From: an uncultured Oscillospiraceae bacterium
GTDB taxonomy: Bacteria; Bacillota; Clostridia; Oscillospirales; Oscillospiraceae
Direction: 5' to 3'
DNA: 63,508 bases
Assembly: GCA_934597125.1 (NCBI GenBank)
Contig: CAKTQM010000004.1
Location: forward strand, 1 to 63,508
Both the position numbers and the translations under genes were made by a program. Shown in pieces: positions 42,021-51,634 of this stretch. The notes under the pieces are model-generated. The model was not told the DNA's origin. It did not search any database and saw nothing but the letters and a program-made list of their open reading frames with translations. How positions within the stretch are numbered: the stretch's first letter is position 1; each line of letters begins with the position of its first letter.

Positions 42021-42587
42021 ATGTCTTTCATGATCGAAACGTCTGCCCGTCATATCCACCTGACTCAGGAGTCCGTGGAAAAGCTGTTTGGCGCGGGCTA
42101 TCAGCTGACTATCCGCAAGCCCCTGTCCTATCCCGGACAGTATGCCAGTAACGAGCGTCTGACCATCGTCGGCCCCAAGAAGGAGATGGCCAACGTGTCC
42201 ATCCTGGGCCCCACCCGTAAGGCCGACCAGGTGGAGATCTCCGCCACCGACGCCCGTACCCTGGGCATCGACGCCCCCGTTCGCGAGAGCGGCGACGTGA
42301 AGGGCTCCGGCGCCTGCAAGCTGATTGGGCCCAAGGGCGAGCTGGATCTGACCGAGGGCGTCATCATCGCCAAGCGCCACCTGCACATTCTGGAGAACGA
42401 GGCCAACGAGCTGGGCATCAAGACCGGCGAGATCATCAAGGTCGCCTGCGGCGGCGAGGGCCGTAAGCTGATCTTTGACGATGTGGTCGTCCGCGTCAAC
42501 AAGGACGGCGCCACCACCATGCACATCGACACCGACGAGTCTCAGGCTGCCGGCAATCCCACCGTGGGCGAGATCTTCCGCGGTTGA
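42021..42587 (+). CDS. pduL: Phosphate propanoyltransferase (PduL-type phosphotransacylase)
   Basis: A 188-residue PduL protein made of two similar halves with the zinc-site motifs SARHIHLT (residues 8-15) and AKRHLHI (about 116-122). It exchanges CoA and phosphate on short acyl groups (acetyl or propionyl), feeding acetate kinase or the reverse. No microcompartment shell genes or N-terminal encapsulation peptide are present, so it is probably the cytosolic housekeeping type used in place of Pta. GGAGG precedes the ATG. Confidence 0.9.
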   Translation: MSFMIETSARHIHLTQESVEKLFGAGYQLTIRKPLSYPGQYASNERLTIVGPKKEMANVSILGPTRKADQVEISATDARTLGIDAPVRESGDVKGSGACKLIGPKGELDLTEGVIIAKRHLHILENEANELGIKTGEIIKVACGGEGRKLIFDDVVVRVNKDGATTMHIDTDESQAAGNPTVGEIFRG

Positions 42588-42610
42588 GCATAGAAAGAGT
42601 GAATATAGAG

Positions 42611-42643
42611 AAGAGAGGACGCATGAGCGCCCTCTCTTTTTTA
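42611..42643. terminator. Bidirectional intrinsic terminator
   Basis: AGAGAGGACGC and GCGCCCTCTCT (one mismatch) with TTTTTT, between converging pduL and the hydantoinase gene. Confidence 0.85.
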
Positions 42644-42674
42644 ATATTTCAGCCGTCACCGGCGGTGCTTGCGT

Positions 42675-44042
42675 TTACAGTGCGCACTTGCCGCGTTTGA
42701 GGTATTCCCCCTTTACGTCGTTTACCTTTCCGTTCTCCACGGCCAGTGCGCCCCGCAGGTATACGGCGGCGATGCTGCCGGAGGTCTGGAAGCCCTCGAA
42801 GGGGGTATAGTCGCAGCGGGACACCATATCGGCGGCGCGGAGGGTGTGATCCGCCGCGGGGTCGTATACCACGATGTCGGCGTCCGCGCCGGCGGCGATG
42901 CAGCCCTTGCGGGGATAGAGGCCGTACAGCTTGGCGGGATTCTCGCTGAGGGCGCGGCACAGGGTGGGCAGGTCGATACGGCCCGCCGCCACGCCGGTGG
43001 TATACACCACCTCAACACGGGTCTCCACACCGGGCAGGCCGCCGGGGATAGTGGTAAAGTCCCCCTGACCTGCCAGCTTCTGCTGAGTGGTGAAGGAACA
43101 GTGGTCGGTGGATACGGTGTTGACCCGCCCGTCCTTCAGCCCCGCCCACAGGGCATCCTGATCCGCCTTTTTGCGGATGGGAGGGGAGCAAACGAACTTG
43201 GCGGCGGACAGCCAGTCCTTCTGGTAATATACGCTGTCGTCCAGTGCCAGATACTGGGGGCATGTCTCGGAGTAGACGGTCTGGCCCCGCTGGCGCGCCT
43301 GGTCGATCTCCGCAAGAGTGGCGGCATTGGTGGTGTGAACGATCACCACCGGCGCGTCCGCAGCCTGAGCGATCCGCAGGATACGGCCCACGGCCTCGGC
43401 CTCCAGATAGTCGGGGCGGGTCTGGGGATGGCATGCCACGATGTTTTCCCCCTTAGCCTTCTTTTCCGCCACCAGCGCGTCGATGACGCCGCTGTTTTCA
43501 CAATGCACGCCGCAGATGCCGCCCCGGGCTTTCAGTGCCTTCAGCGCGCGGTACAGGTCGCCATCCGGCAGCATCATGGCGGGATAGGTCATGTACATTT
43601 TGAACGAGGTGATGCCGGCGGCGAACATGTCGTCCAGCTCGCCCTCAATGCTGGGATTCCAGTCGTCGATGGTCATGTGGAAGCCGTAGTCACAGTGACA
43701 GTGTTCCGCCTTTTTCCGCCATAGCTCCAGTCCGTAGGCCAGTGTCTCGCCCTTGTTGGGGCAGGCGAAGTCAATGACGGTGGTGGTGCCGCCCCGCAGG
43801 GCTGAGCGGCTGCCGCTTTCAAAGTCGTCGGCGGTGGTGGTGTTGCACACGTCCAGATCGAAGTGGGTGTGGGCGTCGATACAGCCGGGCAGCAGAAGCT
43901 TGCCGGTCACGTCCACCACTTGAGCGTCTGGCGCGTCGATATGGGGGGCGACGGCGGCGATCGTTTCGCCGTCTACCAGCACATCGGCGGGAATGACGGC
44001 GCTGCCGCTGACCACGCGGCCGCCGGTAAAGAGTCGTTTCAT
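42675..44042 (-). CDS. hydA: Dihydropyrimidinase/hydantoinase
   Basis: A 455-residue cyclic amidohydrolase. Metal ligands: IDAHTHFDL (about residues 57-65), the carboxylated lysine in TSFKMYMTYP, GVHCENSGVID, VIVHTTNAAT and the aspartate of VSTDHCSF. It opens dihydrouracil, dihydrothymine or related hydantoins. Phenylhydantoinase or an allantoinase-like specificity is possible. No partner carbamoylase is nearby. AGGAGG precedes the ATG. Confidence 0.88.
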   Translation of the reverse strand: MKRLFTGGRVVSGSAVIPADVLVDGETIAAVAPHIDAPDAQVVDVTGKLLLPGCIDAHTHFDLDVCNTTTADDFESGSRSALRGGTTTVIDFACPNKGETLAYGLELWRKKAEHCHCDYGFHMTIDDWNPSIEGELDDMFAAGITSFKMYMTYPAMMLPDGDLYRALKALKARGGICGVHCENSGVIDALVAEKKAKGENIVACHPQTRPDYLEAEAVGRILRIAQAADAPVVIVHTTNAATLAEIDQARQRGQTVYSETCPQYLALDDSVYYQKDWLSAAKFVCSPPIRKKADQDALWAGLKDGRVNTVSTDHCSFTTQQKLAGQGDFTTIPGGLPGVETRVEVVYTTGVAAGRIDLPTLCRALSENPAKLYGLYPRKGCIAAGADADIVVYDPAADHTLRAADMVSRCDYTPFEGFQTSGSIAAVYLRGALAVENGKVNDVKGEYLKRGKCAL

Positions 44043-44220
44043 CAGAAGGCCTCCTTGAATTTATATAGTGCAACCATTATACCACCTGACAGACGGCGTG
44101 GATAGAAAATTTTTTAGCTTTTCCAAAAATTTTTCGTTGAAAAAAGAGGGTATGGGAAAAATAATTTGTATATATAGTACAGGAAAAATCTCTGACACGC
44201 CAAAGAAGGGAGGGAGCGCC

Positions 44221-45993
44221 GTGCTTTCACCGGCATTTATGGACGAGCTGATCGCCCGCAACGATATCGTGGATGTGGTAGGCGGCTACGTATCCCTGAC
44301 GCCGAAGGGCGGCAGCTATTGGGGATGCTGTCCCTTCCACAACGAAAAAACGCCCTCCTTCCATGTGCTGCCGGACAAACAGTTTTATCACTGTTTCGGC
44401 TGCAAAAAGGGCGGCGGCGTCATCAATTTTGTGATGGAGATTGAGAACCTGTCCTATATCGACGCCGTGCATTTTTTAGCCAGGCGCGTCAATATGGAGG
44501 TGCCGGATGACCGCGAGAACGCGGAGACGGAGCGCCGCCGCAGGCGTCTGCTGGAGCTGAATCGTGACGCCGCCCGCTGGTACTATCAGGTGCTGCAAAG
44601 TCCGGACGGCGCGGCGGTGCGGGCGTATCTGGACAAGCGTGCCATCTCGCGGAAGATCGCGGTGCGTTTCGGCATGGGCGCGTCACTCAATAGATGGGAT
44701 GCGCTGCTGCGGGCCATGACGGCCAAAGGCTATACCAAGCAGGAACTGCTGACGGCGGGATTGATCGTCGCCAACAAAAACGGCAGTTTTTACGATAAAT
44801 TCCGTAACCGCCTTATGCTGCCGGTCATTGACGTGCGGGGCAATGTGGTGGGCTTCGGCAGCCGCGTTATTGACAAGTCCGAGCCGAAGTATATGAACAG
44901 TACCGAGACGCCGGTATACAGCAAGCGTCGGGTGCTGTACGGTCTGAATCTGGCAAAGACCACCAAGCGTCCCAACATGATCCTGTGTGAAGGAAATCTG
45001 GATGTGGTGACGCTGCATCAGGCGGGCTTTGACAACGCGGTGGCTTCCATGGGCACAGCGCTGACTACCGAGCAGATCCGCCTGCTGGGGCGGTATACCA
45101 AGGAACTGGTGCTGTGCTACGACAACGATAAGGCCGGACAGCTGGCTACCCAGCGCGCGCTGCAGATGCTGGACAGCACTGATTTTACCGTGCGTGTACT
45201 GACCCTGCCTCAGCGGCTGGTGGACGGCGAATATGTGAAGCAGGATGCCGACGATTTCATCAAGTACCAGGGGGCGCCCGCCTTTGAGAATCTGCTGAGC
45301 GGCAGCGGGAACGGCGTGGAGTTCCGGCTGTCCCAGGTGGCCGCCAAGTATGACTTGAAAAGCGATCAGGGCCGCATTGACTACACCGCCGAGGTGACCC
45401 AGGTGCTGGCCGAGCTGAACAGCCCGGTGGAGCGGGAGATCTATGCCGGCCGTGCCGCCGAAGCCGCCGGCCTGACGCCGGAAGCCATGCGGCAGGAAGT
45501 CGAGCGCGTTGCCCGCCGGCGCCGCTATAAAGACCGCAAAAAGCAGGAGCGCAAGGAGCTGAATCCGACGCTGCAGGCCCAGCCCGCCGCCTATGGCAAC
45601 CGCTACGACAACATCCGCAGCGCCATGGCGGAGGAGGGCGTGATCCGGCTACTGTATCTTGAACCGGCGTTGTTTGGCGATGCGCCGCCGCTGTCGGCGG
45701 AGGATTTTTCCTCACCGATGCTGGGCAGGATCTTTGCCGCCATGTGGCCCCGCCGGCATGACCGCAGCGGCGTGTCGGCGCTGACAGGCGAGTTGACGGG
45801 TGACGAGATGAGCCACCTGACTACGCTGCTGCAAAAACCGGAATCCACCGCCAATGCGTCTCAGGCGCTGGCGGACTACATACGGGTGATCCGCGAGGAG
45901 CAGGCCAAACGGGACGGCTCCGGATTGGATCCCCTGCTGTTGGCAAGGGAAACATTCAAAGATAAGAAACGATATGGAGGAAAGCGCACATGA
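44221..45993 (+). CDS. dnaG: DNA primase DnaG
   Basis: A 590-residue primase. Zinc ribbon [13 protein letters not shown]...CFGC (about residues 37-61), the N-terminal RNA-polymerase domain with [15 protein letters not shown], and the TOPRIM site ([24 protein letters not shown]). A GTG start at 44221 is chosen because GGGAGGG lies six bases ahead; the first ATG (44239) has no ribosome site, and the upstream open frame is not credible. It makes primers for replication. It overlaps rpoD by four bases in the usual dnaG-rpoD operon. Confidence 0.95.
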   Translation: MLSPAFMDELIARNDIVDVVGGYVSLTPKGGSYWGCCPFHNEKTPSFHVLPDKQFYHCFGCKKGGGVINFVMEIENLSYIDAVHFLARRVNMEVPDDRENAETERRRRRLLELNRDAARWYYQVLQSPDGAAVRAYLDKRAISRKIAVRFGMGASLNRWDALLRAMTAKGYTKQELLTAGLIVANKNGSFYDKFRNRLMLPVIDVRGNVVGFGSRVIDKSEPKYMNSTETPVYSKRRVLYGLNLAKTTKRPNMILCEGNLDVVTLHQAGFDNAVASMGTALTTEQIRLLGRYTKELVLCYDNDKAGQLATQRALQMLDSTDFTVRVLTLPQRLVDGEYVKQDADDFIKYQGAPAFENLLSGSGNGVEFRLSQVAAKYDLKSDQGRIDYTAEVTQVLAELNSPVEREIYAGRAAEAAGLTPEAMRQEVERVARRRRYKDRKKQERKELNPTLQAQPAAYGNRYDNIRSAMAEEGVIRLLYLEPALFGDAPPLSAEDFSSPMLGRIFAAMWPRRHDRSGVSALTGELTGDEMSHLTTLLQKPESTANASQALADYIRVIREEQAKRDGSGLDPLLLARETFKDKKRYGGKRT

Positions 45994-47375
45994 CGGATAA
46001 GACGTATACCAAGCAGGAGCTGGAGGAGATGGCCAACGCGCTGCTGGAGGAGGATGCCAAGAAAAAGGCTGCCAATAAGGCCGACGCCGCTCCCCAGGCA
46101 GAGGGCAAGGAGGATGACGCCAAAAAGGACAAGGGCAAGCTGGACGATAAGACCATCGCATCCCTGCCCGCCGCCGCGTTGATCCAGGCCAACGAAAAGC
46201 TGCGCGACATGCTGGCCAAGGGCAAGAAAAAGGGCAAGCTGGACGCCAACGAGGTCAGCGACGTGCTGGACGAGATGGATCTGGAGAGCGAACAGATGGA
46301 TCGCATCTATGATTCGCTGGAGGCTCTGGGCATCGAGGTGGGTACCGAGGAGTTCCTGACCAGCATCGACGACGATATCGAGCCGCCGCTGGAGGAGATC
46401 GCCGAGATCGAGGAAGAGGAGCTGGTGGATCCCAACACGCTGGTGGACAGCTTCAATATCGACGATCCGGTGCGCATGTATCTGAAAGAGATCGGCCGCG
46501 TGCCGCTGCTGAGCGCCGATGAAGAGGTGGTGCTGGCCACCGCCATGTCCGCCGGCCGCGCCGCCCAGGAGCGTATCGACGATGCCGCTGAAAATGATGA
46601 GACCATTCCTGAGGAGGAAATGACCCAGCTGAAAAAGGACATCAAAGAGGGCAACAAGGCCAAGCAGAAGCTGGCCGAGGCCAACCTCCGTCTGGTGGTG
46701 TCCATCGCCAAGCGCTATGTGGGCCGCGGCATGCTGTTCCTGGATCTGATCCAGGAGGGCAATCTGGGTCTGATCAAGGCTGTGGAGAAGTTTGACTATA
46801 CCAAGGGTTATAAGTTCTCCACCTACGCCACCTGGTGGATCCGTCAGGCCATCACCCGCGCCATTGCCGACCAGGCCCGCACCATCCGTATTCCGGTACA
46901 TATGGTGGAGACCATCAACAAGGTCATCCGCGTCAGCCGCCAGCTGCTGCAGCAGCTGGGCCACGATCCTTCTCCCGAGGAGATCTCTGCGGAGATGGGT
47001 ATGCCGGTGGACAAGGTGCGCGAGATCCTGAAAATCGCCCAGGAGCCCGTGTCGCTGGAAACCCCCATCGGCGAGGAGGAGGACAGCCATCTGGGCGACT
47101 TCATCCCCGATGAGGGCGCGTCCGAGCCCAGCGAGGCCGCCAGCTTCACCCTGCTGAAAGAACAGCTGGTGGACGTGCTGTCCACCCTGACCCCTCGTGA
47201 GGAGAAGGTACTGAAGCTGCGCTTCGGCATCGAGGATGGCCGTACCCGCACGCTGGAAGAGGTGGGCAAGGAATTCAACGTTACCCGCGAGCGGATCCGC
47301 CAGATCGAGGCAAAGGCCCTGCGCAAGCTGCGCCACCCCAGCCGCAGCAAGAAGCTGAAGGACTTTTTGAACTAA
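45990..47375 (+). CDS. rpoD: Primary sigma factor RpoD (SigA)
   Basis: A 461-residue sigma-70. Regions 1.2 ([20 protein letters not shown]), 2.1-2.4 ([37 protein letters not shown]), 3 ([20 protein letters not shown]) and 4.2 ([20 protein letters not shown]) are all intact. The N-terminus (1-60) is unusually Lys/Asp/Ala rich, before a region 1.1-like helix bundle. It directs RNA polymerase to the TTGACA/TATAAT promoters seen throughout the window. Confidence 0.97.
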   Translation: MTDKTYTKQELEEMANALLEEDAKKKAANKADAAPQAEGKEDDAKKDKGKLDDKTIASLPAAALIQANEKLRDMLAKGKKKGKLDANEVSDVLDEMDLESEQMDRIYDSLEALGIEVGTEEFLTSIDDDIEPPLEEIAEIEEEELVDPNTLVDSFNIDDPVRMYLKEIGRVPLLSADEEVVLATAMSAGRAAQERIDDAAENDETIPEEEMTQLKKDIKEGNKAKQKLAEANLRLVVSIAKRYVGRGMLFLDLIQEGNLGLIKAVEKFDYTKGYKFSTYATWWIRQAITRAIADQARTIRIPVHMVETINKVIRVSRQLLQQLGHDPSPEEISAEMGMPVDKVREILKIAQEPVSLETPIGEEEDSHLGDFIPDEGASEPSEAASFTLLKEQLVDVLSTLTPREEKVLKLRFGIEDGRTRTLEEVGKEFNVTRERIRQIEAKALRKLRHPSRSKKLKDFLN

Positions 47376-47388
47376 CGGAGGTAGCCAC

Positions 47389-47736
47389 ATGATCCTGGAC
47401 TTCACCAAAATGCCTGCCAACGCCGTGCCCCACTTTAAGGGCGGTGAGGGGCAGGTCACTGTCCGCAAATTTGACGATCCCGTTATGGGCGCGGTGGTGC
47501 AGCTGACGCTGCCGGTAGGCGCGTCTATCGGCCTGCACACCCACACCGGCAACTGCGAGGTCGTCTATGTGCTGTCCGGCAGCGGGCGGTGCGTGGACGA
47601 CGGCACGGAGTATCCCATTGCCGCCGGTATGTGTCACTATTGTCCCGAGGGTCATTCCCACAGCATTATCAACACCGGCGATGCGGAGCTGGTGTTGCTG
47701 GGCGTGCTGCCCAACATTCGCAGGGAGGCGCTGTGA
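47389..47736 (+). CDS. Small cupin protein
   Basis: A 115-residue cupin with both motifs: GLHTHTGNCEVVYVLSGSG (motif 1, H-x-H) and CPEGHSHSIINTG (motif 2). Metal binding is likely; substrate unknown. It begins 13 bases after rpoD with its own GGAGG, and its stop overlaps the next start by one base (TGATG), so it belongs to the dnaG-rpoD transcript. Confidence 0.85.
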   Translation: MILDFTKMPANAVPHFKGGEGQVTVRKFDDPVMGAVVQLTLPVGASIGLHTHTGNCEVVYVLSGSGRCVDDGTEYPIAAGMCHYCPEGHSHSIINTGDAELVLLGVLPNIRREAL

Positions 47737-48167
47737 TGGATAAGACGCTGGGCTATATCCTCTGCTGTCAGTCGCCGGGGTTGTTTCTGGCGGCGGTGAT
47801 GCTGCTGCTGTTTTACTTTGCCCGCCGGAAGGAACACCATGCCCGGGCGGTGTTGGATCTTATTCTGTGCGTGCTCTGCGCGGCCGGCGGTGTGGCGCTG
47901 TACTTTGTGGGCATGGGCAACGGCCATTTTACCATCCGTGATTTTTATGCCGTCCGTACCCCTGGCTGGGTCGGGCTGGGCATTGTGGTGGCCATCAATG
48001 TGTGGCTGCTGGTGCGCGGCTTTCTGGCCGTCAACCGCCGCCGCACGGCGGAGAAGAACGCCAACCGCGCCGCCAATGCCGAAGCCATGCGGCTTGAACA
48101 GGAGCGCAAGGCAGCACAGCAGCAGGCTGCGGATACCGACGCCGGCATGAACCCGCCGCAGCAATGA
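47736..48167 (+). CDS. Membrane protein of unknown function
   Basis: A 143-residue protein with three hydrophobic segments (SPGLFLAAVMLLLFYFA, VLDLILCVLCAAGGVALYFV, GWVGLGIVVAINVWLLVRG) and a charged Ala/Gln-rich helical tail. Not recognised. It is the last gene of the dnaG-rpoD-cupin unit; a terminator follows at 48187. Confidence 0.65.
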   Translation: MDKTLGYILCCQSPGLFLAAVMLLLFYFARRKEHHARAVLDLILCVLCAAGGVALYFVGMGNGHFTIRDFYAVRTPGWVGLGIVVAINVWLLVRGFLAVNRRRTAEKNANRAANAEAMRLEQERKAAQQQAADTDAGMNPPQQ

Positions 48168-48186
48168 TCCCTGCCGATCGGCAATG

Positions 48187-48216
48187 AGCGCCGCCATGAA
48201 AATGGCGGCGCTTTTC
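48187..48216 (+). terminator. Intrinsic terminator of the dnaG-rpoD operon
   Basis: AGCGCCGCCAT, loop GAAA, ATGGCGGCGCT, then TTT. Confidence 0.85.
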
Positions 48217-48313
48217 GTATGCGCCGTCTTTTTCCCGCCGCCTACTTTCCAATTGCCGGGAAATACGGTATAATGACACCAAAGACGATCTTACAGAAGA
48301 GGAGAACACGCCT

Positions 48314-51300
48314 ATGCTGTCTATCTGGATCGGCCGCGCGGGCAGCGGCAAATCGGCGCGTGTGCTGGAAACCATCGGGCGGGAGCGGGAGAGCCGTCCC
48401 CAGCTGCTGCTGGTGCCGGAGCACACCTCCCATGAGGCGGAGCTGGATCTGTGCCGCGCCTGCGGCCCCACCGCCAGCCGCAATGCCGAGGTGCTCAGCT
48501 TTCAGAACCTTGCCACCCGCGTGCTGGGTGAGACAGGGGGCCTGGCAGACATCACGCTGGATAACGGCGGCAAGCTGCTGACCATGCGCCGGTGTCTGCA
48601 GGAACTGCACACCCAGCTCAGGGTGTTTGGACGGCCCTCTCAGCGTTCGGCATTTCTGCGGCAGCTGACGGATCTGGCCGACGAGTTTTACGCCTATCAG
48701 ATCGCGCCGGAGACCCTGTACCACCATGTGGAGGACATGGAGGGCGCCATGGGCGACAAGCTGCGGGATGTGGCGCTGATCTTTGCCGCCTACGACGCCC
48801 ATTTGCGCCACGGCGGCACCGATACCCGCTCACGGGTGCAGAAGATGTGTGACACTCTGCCCCAGTCCCGCTATCTGGACGGAAAAGACCTGTATGTGGA
48901 CGGCTTTTCCTTCTTTAATAAGCAGGAGGAGAGCGTGCTGTCCTTTGCCCTGCGCCGGTGCAGCAGCGTCACGGTGACGCTGCTGGGTGACCGAAGCACC
49001 CAGCAGTTCCAAAACGCCGCTGCCCAGAAGGATCGCCTGATCCGCATGGCTCAGGAAGCGGGCGTGGAGTGCCGCCTTAACTATCTGCACCGTCAGGACG
49101 ACAGCCCGCTGGGGCATTTAGAGCGCCATTTCTTCGGCGGTGACGCCCCTTGGGAGGGGGAGACGGATGCGGTGTCCGTCTATCAGGCGGCCACCGCCTA
49201 TACGGAAGTGGAGTATGCCGTCGCTCAGATTCGCCGGCTGGCGGCGCAGGGTTACCGCTACCGTGATATCGCGGTGGCCAGCCGCACCATGGAGCTGTAC
49301 GGCCCGCTGCTGGAGACGGTGTTCCGGCGGGACGGCATCCCCACCTACATCAGCCGCCGCAGCGATATACTGGAAAAGCCCGTGATGACGCTGCTGCTGT
49401 CCGCTGTGGACGCCGTCACCGGCGGCTTTGCCTACGAAGATATGTTCCGCTATCTCAAGACCGGCATGACTGATGTGACGGCGGCGGAGTGCGATGTGCT
49501 GGAAAACTACGTGATCCGCTGGGATATCCGGGGCAATATGTGGCTGCGGGACGTGCCCTGGACGCTGAACCCCGACGGCTACGGTGTGGACTTGACAGAG
49601 GAACGGGCGGCCCGCCTGGCGGAGGTGAACCGCATTCGCCAAAAGGTACGCGCCCCGCTGTTGACGCTGGCGGAGGGATTGAAGACGCAGAGCGCCGCCC
49701 GCGACAAGGCGCGGACGCTGTATGAATTCGCGGCGGCCTCCGGCGTGCCGCAGGTGCTGCGGGACAAGGCGGATGCCCTGCTGTCGTCGGGCCAGGTGCA
49801 GCTGGCGGAGGAGTATGCCCAGCTGTGGCAGATCTTCTGCGATGTACTGGATCAGTTCGTCAGCATTCTGGGGGATACAGAGCTGGAGGGCGAGGAGTTC
49901 GCCCGCCTGCTCCGTCTGGTGCTGACCCAGTACAGCGTGGGTACCATTCCCGCCACGCTGGATCAGGTGAAGATCAGCGAGATTACCCGTAATGACCGCC
50001 ACCGCGTCCGCATACTGTTCCTGCTGGGCGCCAACGATCACCTGCTGCCCCAGATCGACAAAGAGGGCGGCGTGCTGGACAGCGAAGACCGGCAGGCGCT
50101 GCAGCAGCGGGACATCCCCCTGTCCGACGCCACCTTTGACGCGCTGGACAATGAATTGCAGAATATTTACGCCTGCATCGCCCAGCCCACAGAGCAGCTG
50201 CGTATCAGCTGGAGTACCACTGACGTGACCGGCGCGGAACTGCGCCCCTCCTTCGTGGTGGAGCGGGTGAGCCGCCTGTTCCCGCGGATAAAGACGCTGC
50301 GGGAGGATGGCGCCTATCGCCTGACGGTGCCCGCCACGGCTCTGTGCGCCGCCGGTGAAAACGAGACGCTGTGGCGCTATTTTGCCCAAAATCCCCGCTA
50401 CGTCCCCACTCTGCGGGCCATGGAGCGGGCGCGGCATATGCAGCGCGGCAGCCTCTCACCGGAGGCGGTGCGCGCGCTGTATGGCAGCACCATCGCCATG
50501 TCCGCCAGCCGTATGGATCAGGTGAAGTCCTGCCACTTCGGCTATTTTATGGAATATGGCCTGCAGGCGAAGGAACGGAAGAAGGCAGGCTTTGAAGCCC
50601 CCGAGGTAGGCACGTTCCTCCACTATCTGCTGGAAAACGTGAACCGCGACGTGAAGGAGAGGGGCGGCTACGGTCAGGTGACGGATGAGACGCTGCGCCA
50701 GATGGTGAAGGACTGCGTGGCCCGCTACGCCGCCGAGTGTATTGAGGATTATCCCAACAAGTCCGCCCGCTTCCGTTATCTCTTCAACCGCCTGCGGGAG
50801 ACGGCGTATACCATCGTCCTCAACATCGCCCAGGAGATGCGCCAATCGGATTTCGTACCGGTATTCTTTGAACTGAGCTTCGGCGGCCGCGATGGCGACC
50901 TGCCTGCTATTACCGTGCGGCAGGACGGCGCTGCGCTGGCGGTGTCCGGCAAGGTGGATCGGGTGGACGGCTGGCTCCACGACGGAAAGCTCTATCTGCG
51001 TGTGGTGGACTATAAGACCGGCAAAAAGAGCTTTGATCTGACGGACATCCGCTATGGCCTGGGCATCCAGATGCTGCTGTATCTGTTCACGCTGGAGCGG
51101 GAGGGGCCGGATTACTTCGGCTATCCCGTCGTTCCCTGCGGCGTGCTGTATCAGCCGGCGCGGGATGTGATCCTGCGGCAGGATCGGAATATCACCGATG
51201 AAAAGCTGAAAACAGCGCTGCGGGGCGCCCTGCGCCGCACAGGACTGGTGCTGGATGAGCCTCAGGTGCTGTATGCCATGGAGCACAGTGCTCTGGAGTC

Positions 51301-51634
51301 CCCCTGCTATCTGCCCATCGGCGTGAAAAAGGATGGCTCGCTGTCCGGCGATTTGGCCTCGGCGGCCCAGCTGGGGCATCTTGGGCGGTACGTGGATAGG
51401 CTGCTGCACCAGATCACCGGCGAGATTGCCCGCGGCAACATCGACGCCGACCCCTATACCAGAGGGCCCCAGGACAGCGCCTGTACCCATTGCGCCTTTG
51501 CCTCAGCCTGTTATTTTGACGAAAGCCGCGACCGCCGCAGGCTGCTGAACAAAACCGACAAGGACGCCTTTTGGGCGCTGATGGAAACGGAGTACGGAGA
51601 GGAGGGACACCATGGCGGTGGAATTGACAATTGA
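48314..51634 (+). CDS. addB: AddB (RexB-like) subunit of the AddAB helicase-nuclease
   Basis: An 1106-residue protein. P-loop GRAGSGKS (residues 7-14) and a helicase-like core without full motor motifs are followed by a C-terminal RecB-type nuclease domain with GKVDRVDGW and VVDYKTGKKSF. The closing CTHCAFASACYF (about 1056-1067) gives three of the four cysteines that hold the [4Fe-4S] staple in AddB; the fourth would lie before the nuclease core. It works with AddA in double-strand break processing and Chi recognition. It overlaps addA by 23 bases. Confidence 0.95.
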   Translation: MLSIWIGRAGSGKSARVLETIGRERESRPQLLLVPEHTSHEAELDLCRACGPTASRNAEVLSFQNLATRVLGETGGLADITLDNGGKLLTMRRCLQELHTQLRVFGRPSQRSAFLRQLTDLADEFYAYQIAPETLYHHVEDMEGAMGDKLRDVALIFAAYDAHLRHGGTDTRSRVQKMCDTLPQSRYLDGKDLYVDGFSFFNKQEESVLSFALRRCSSVTVTLLGDRSTQQFQNAAAQKDRLIRMAQEAGVECRLNYLHRQDDSPLGHLERHFFGGDAPWEGETDAVSVYQAATAYTEVEYAVAQIRRLAAQGYRYRDIAVASRTMELYGPLLETVFRRDGIPTYISRRSDILEKPVMTLLLSAVDAVTGGFAYEDMFRYLKTGMTDVTAAECDVLENYVIRWDIRGNMWLRDVPWTLNPDGYGVDLTEERAARLAEVNRIRQKVRAPLLTLAEGLKTQSAARDKARTLYEFAAASGVPQVLRDKADALLSSGQVQLAEEYAQLWQIFCDVLDQFVSILGDTELEGEEFARLLRLVLTQYSVGTIPATLDQVKISEITRNDRHRVRILFLLGANDHLLPQIDKEGGVLDSEDRQALQQRDIPLSDATFDALDNELQNIYACIAQPTEQLRISWSTTDVTGAELRPSFVVERVSRLFPRIKTLREDGAYRLTVPATALCAAGENETLWRYFAQNPRYVPTLRAMERARHMQRGSLSPEAVRALYGSTIAMSASRMDQVKSCHFGYFMEYGLQAKERKKAGFEAPEVGTFLHYLLENVNRDVKERGGYGQVTDETLRQMVKDCVARYAAECIEDYPNKSARFRYLFNRLRETAYTIVLNIAQEMRQSDFVPVFFELSFGGRDGDLPAITVRQDGAALAVSGKVDRVDGWLHDGKLYLRVVDYKTGKKSFDLTDIRYGLGIQMLLYLFTLEREGPDYFGYPVVPCGVLYQPARDVILRQDRNITDEKLKTALRGALRRTGLVLDEPQVLYAMEHSALESPCYLPIGVKKDGSLSGDLASAAQLGHLGRYVDRLLHQITGEIARGNIDADPYTRGPQDSACTHCAFASACYFDESRDRRRLLNKTDKDAFWALMETEYGEEGHHGGGIDN

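Noticed and set aside
41865..42659. Upstream extension of the macro-NADAR frame
   Set aside because: The extension runs antisense through pduL; the ATG at 41864 has AAGGAGG and starts the domain.
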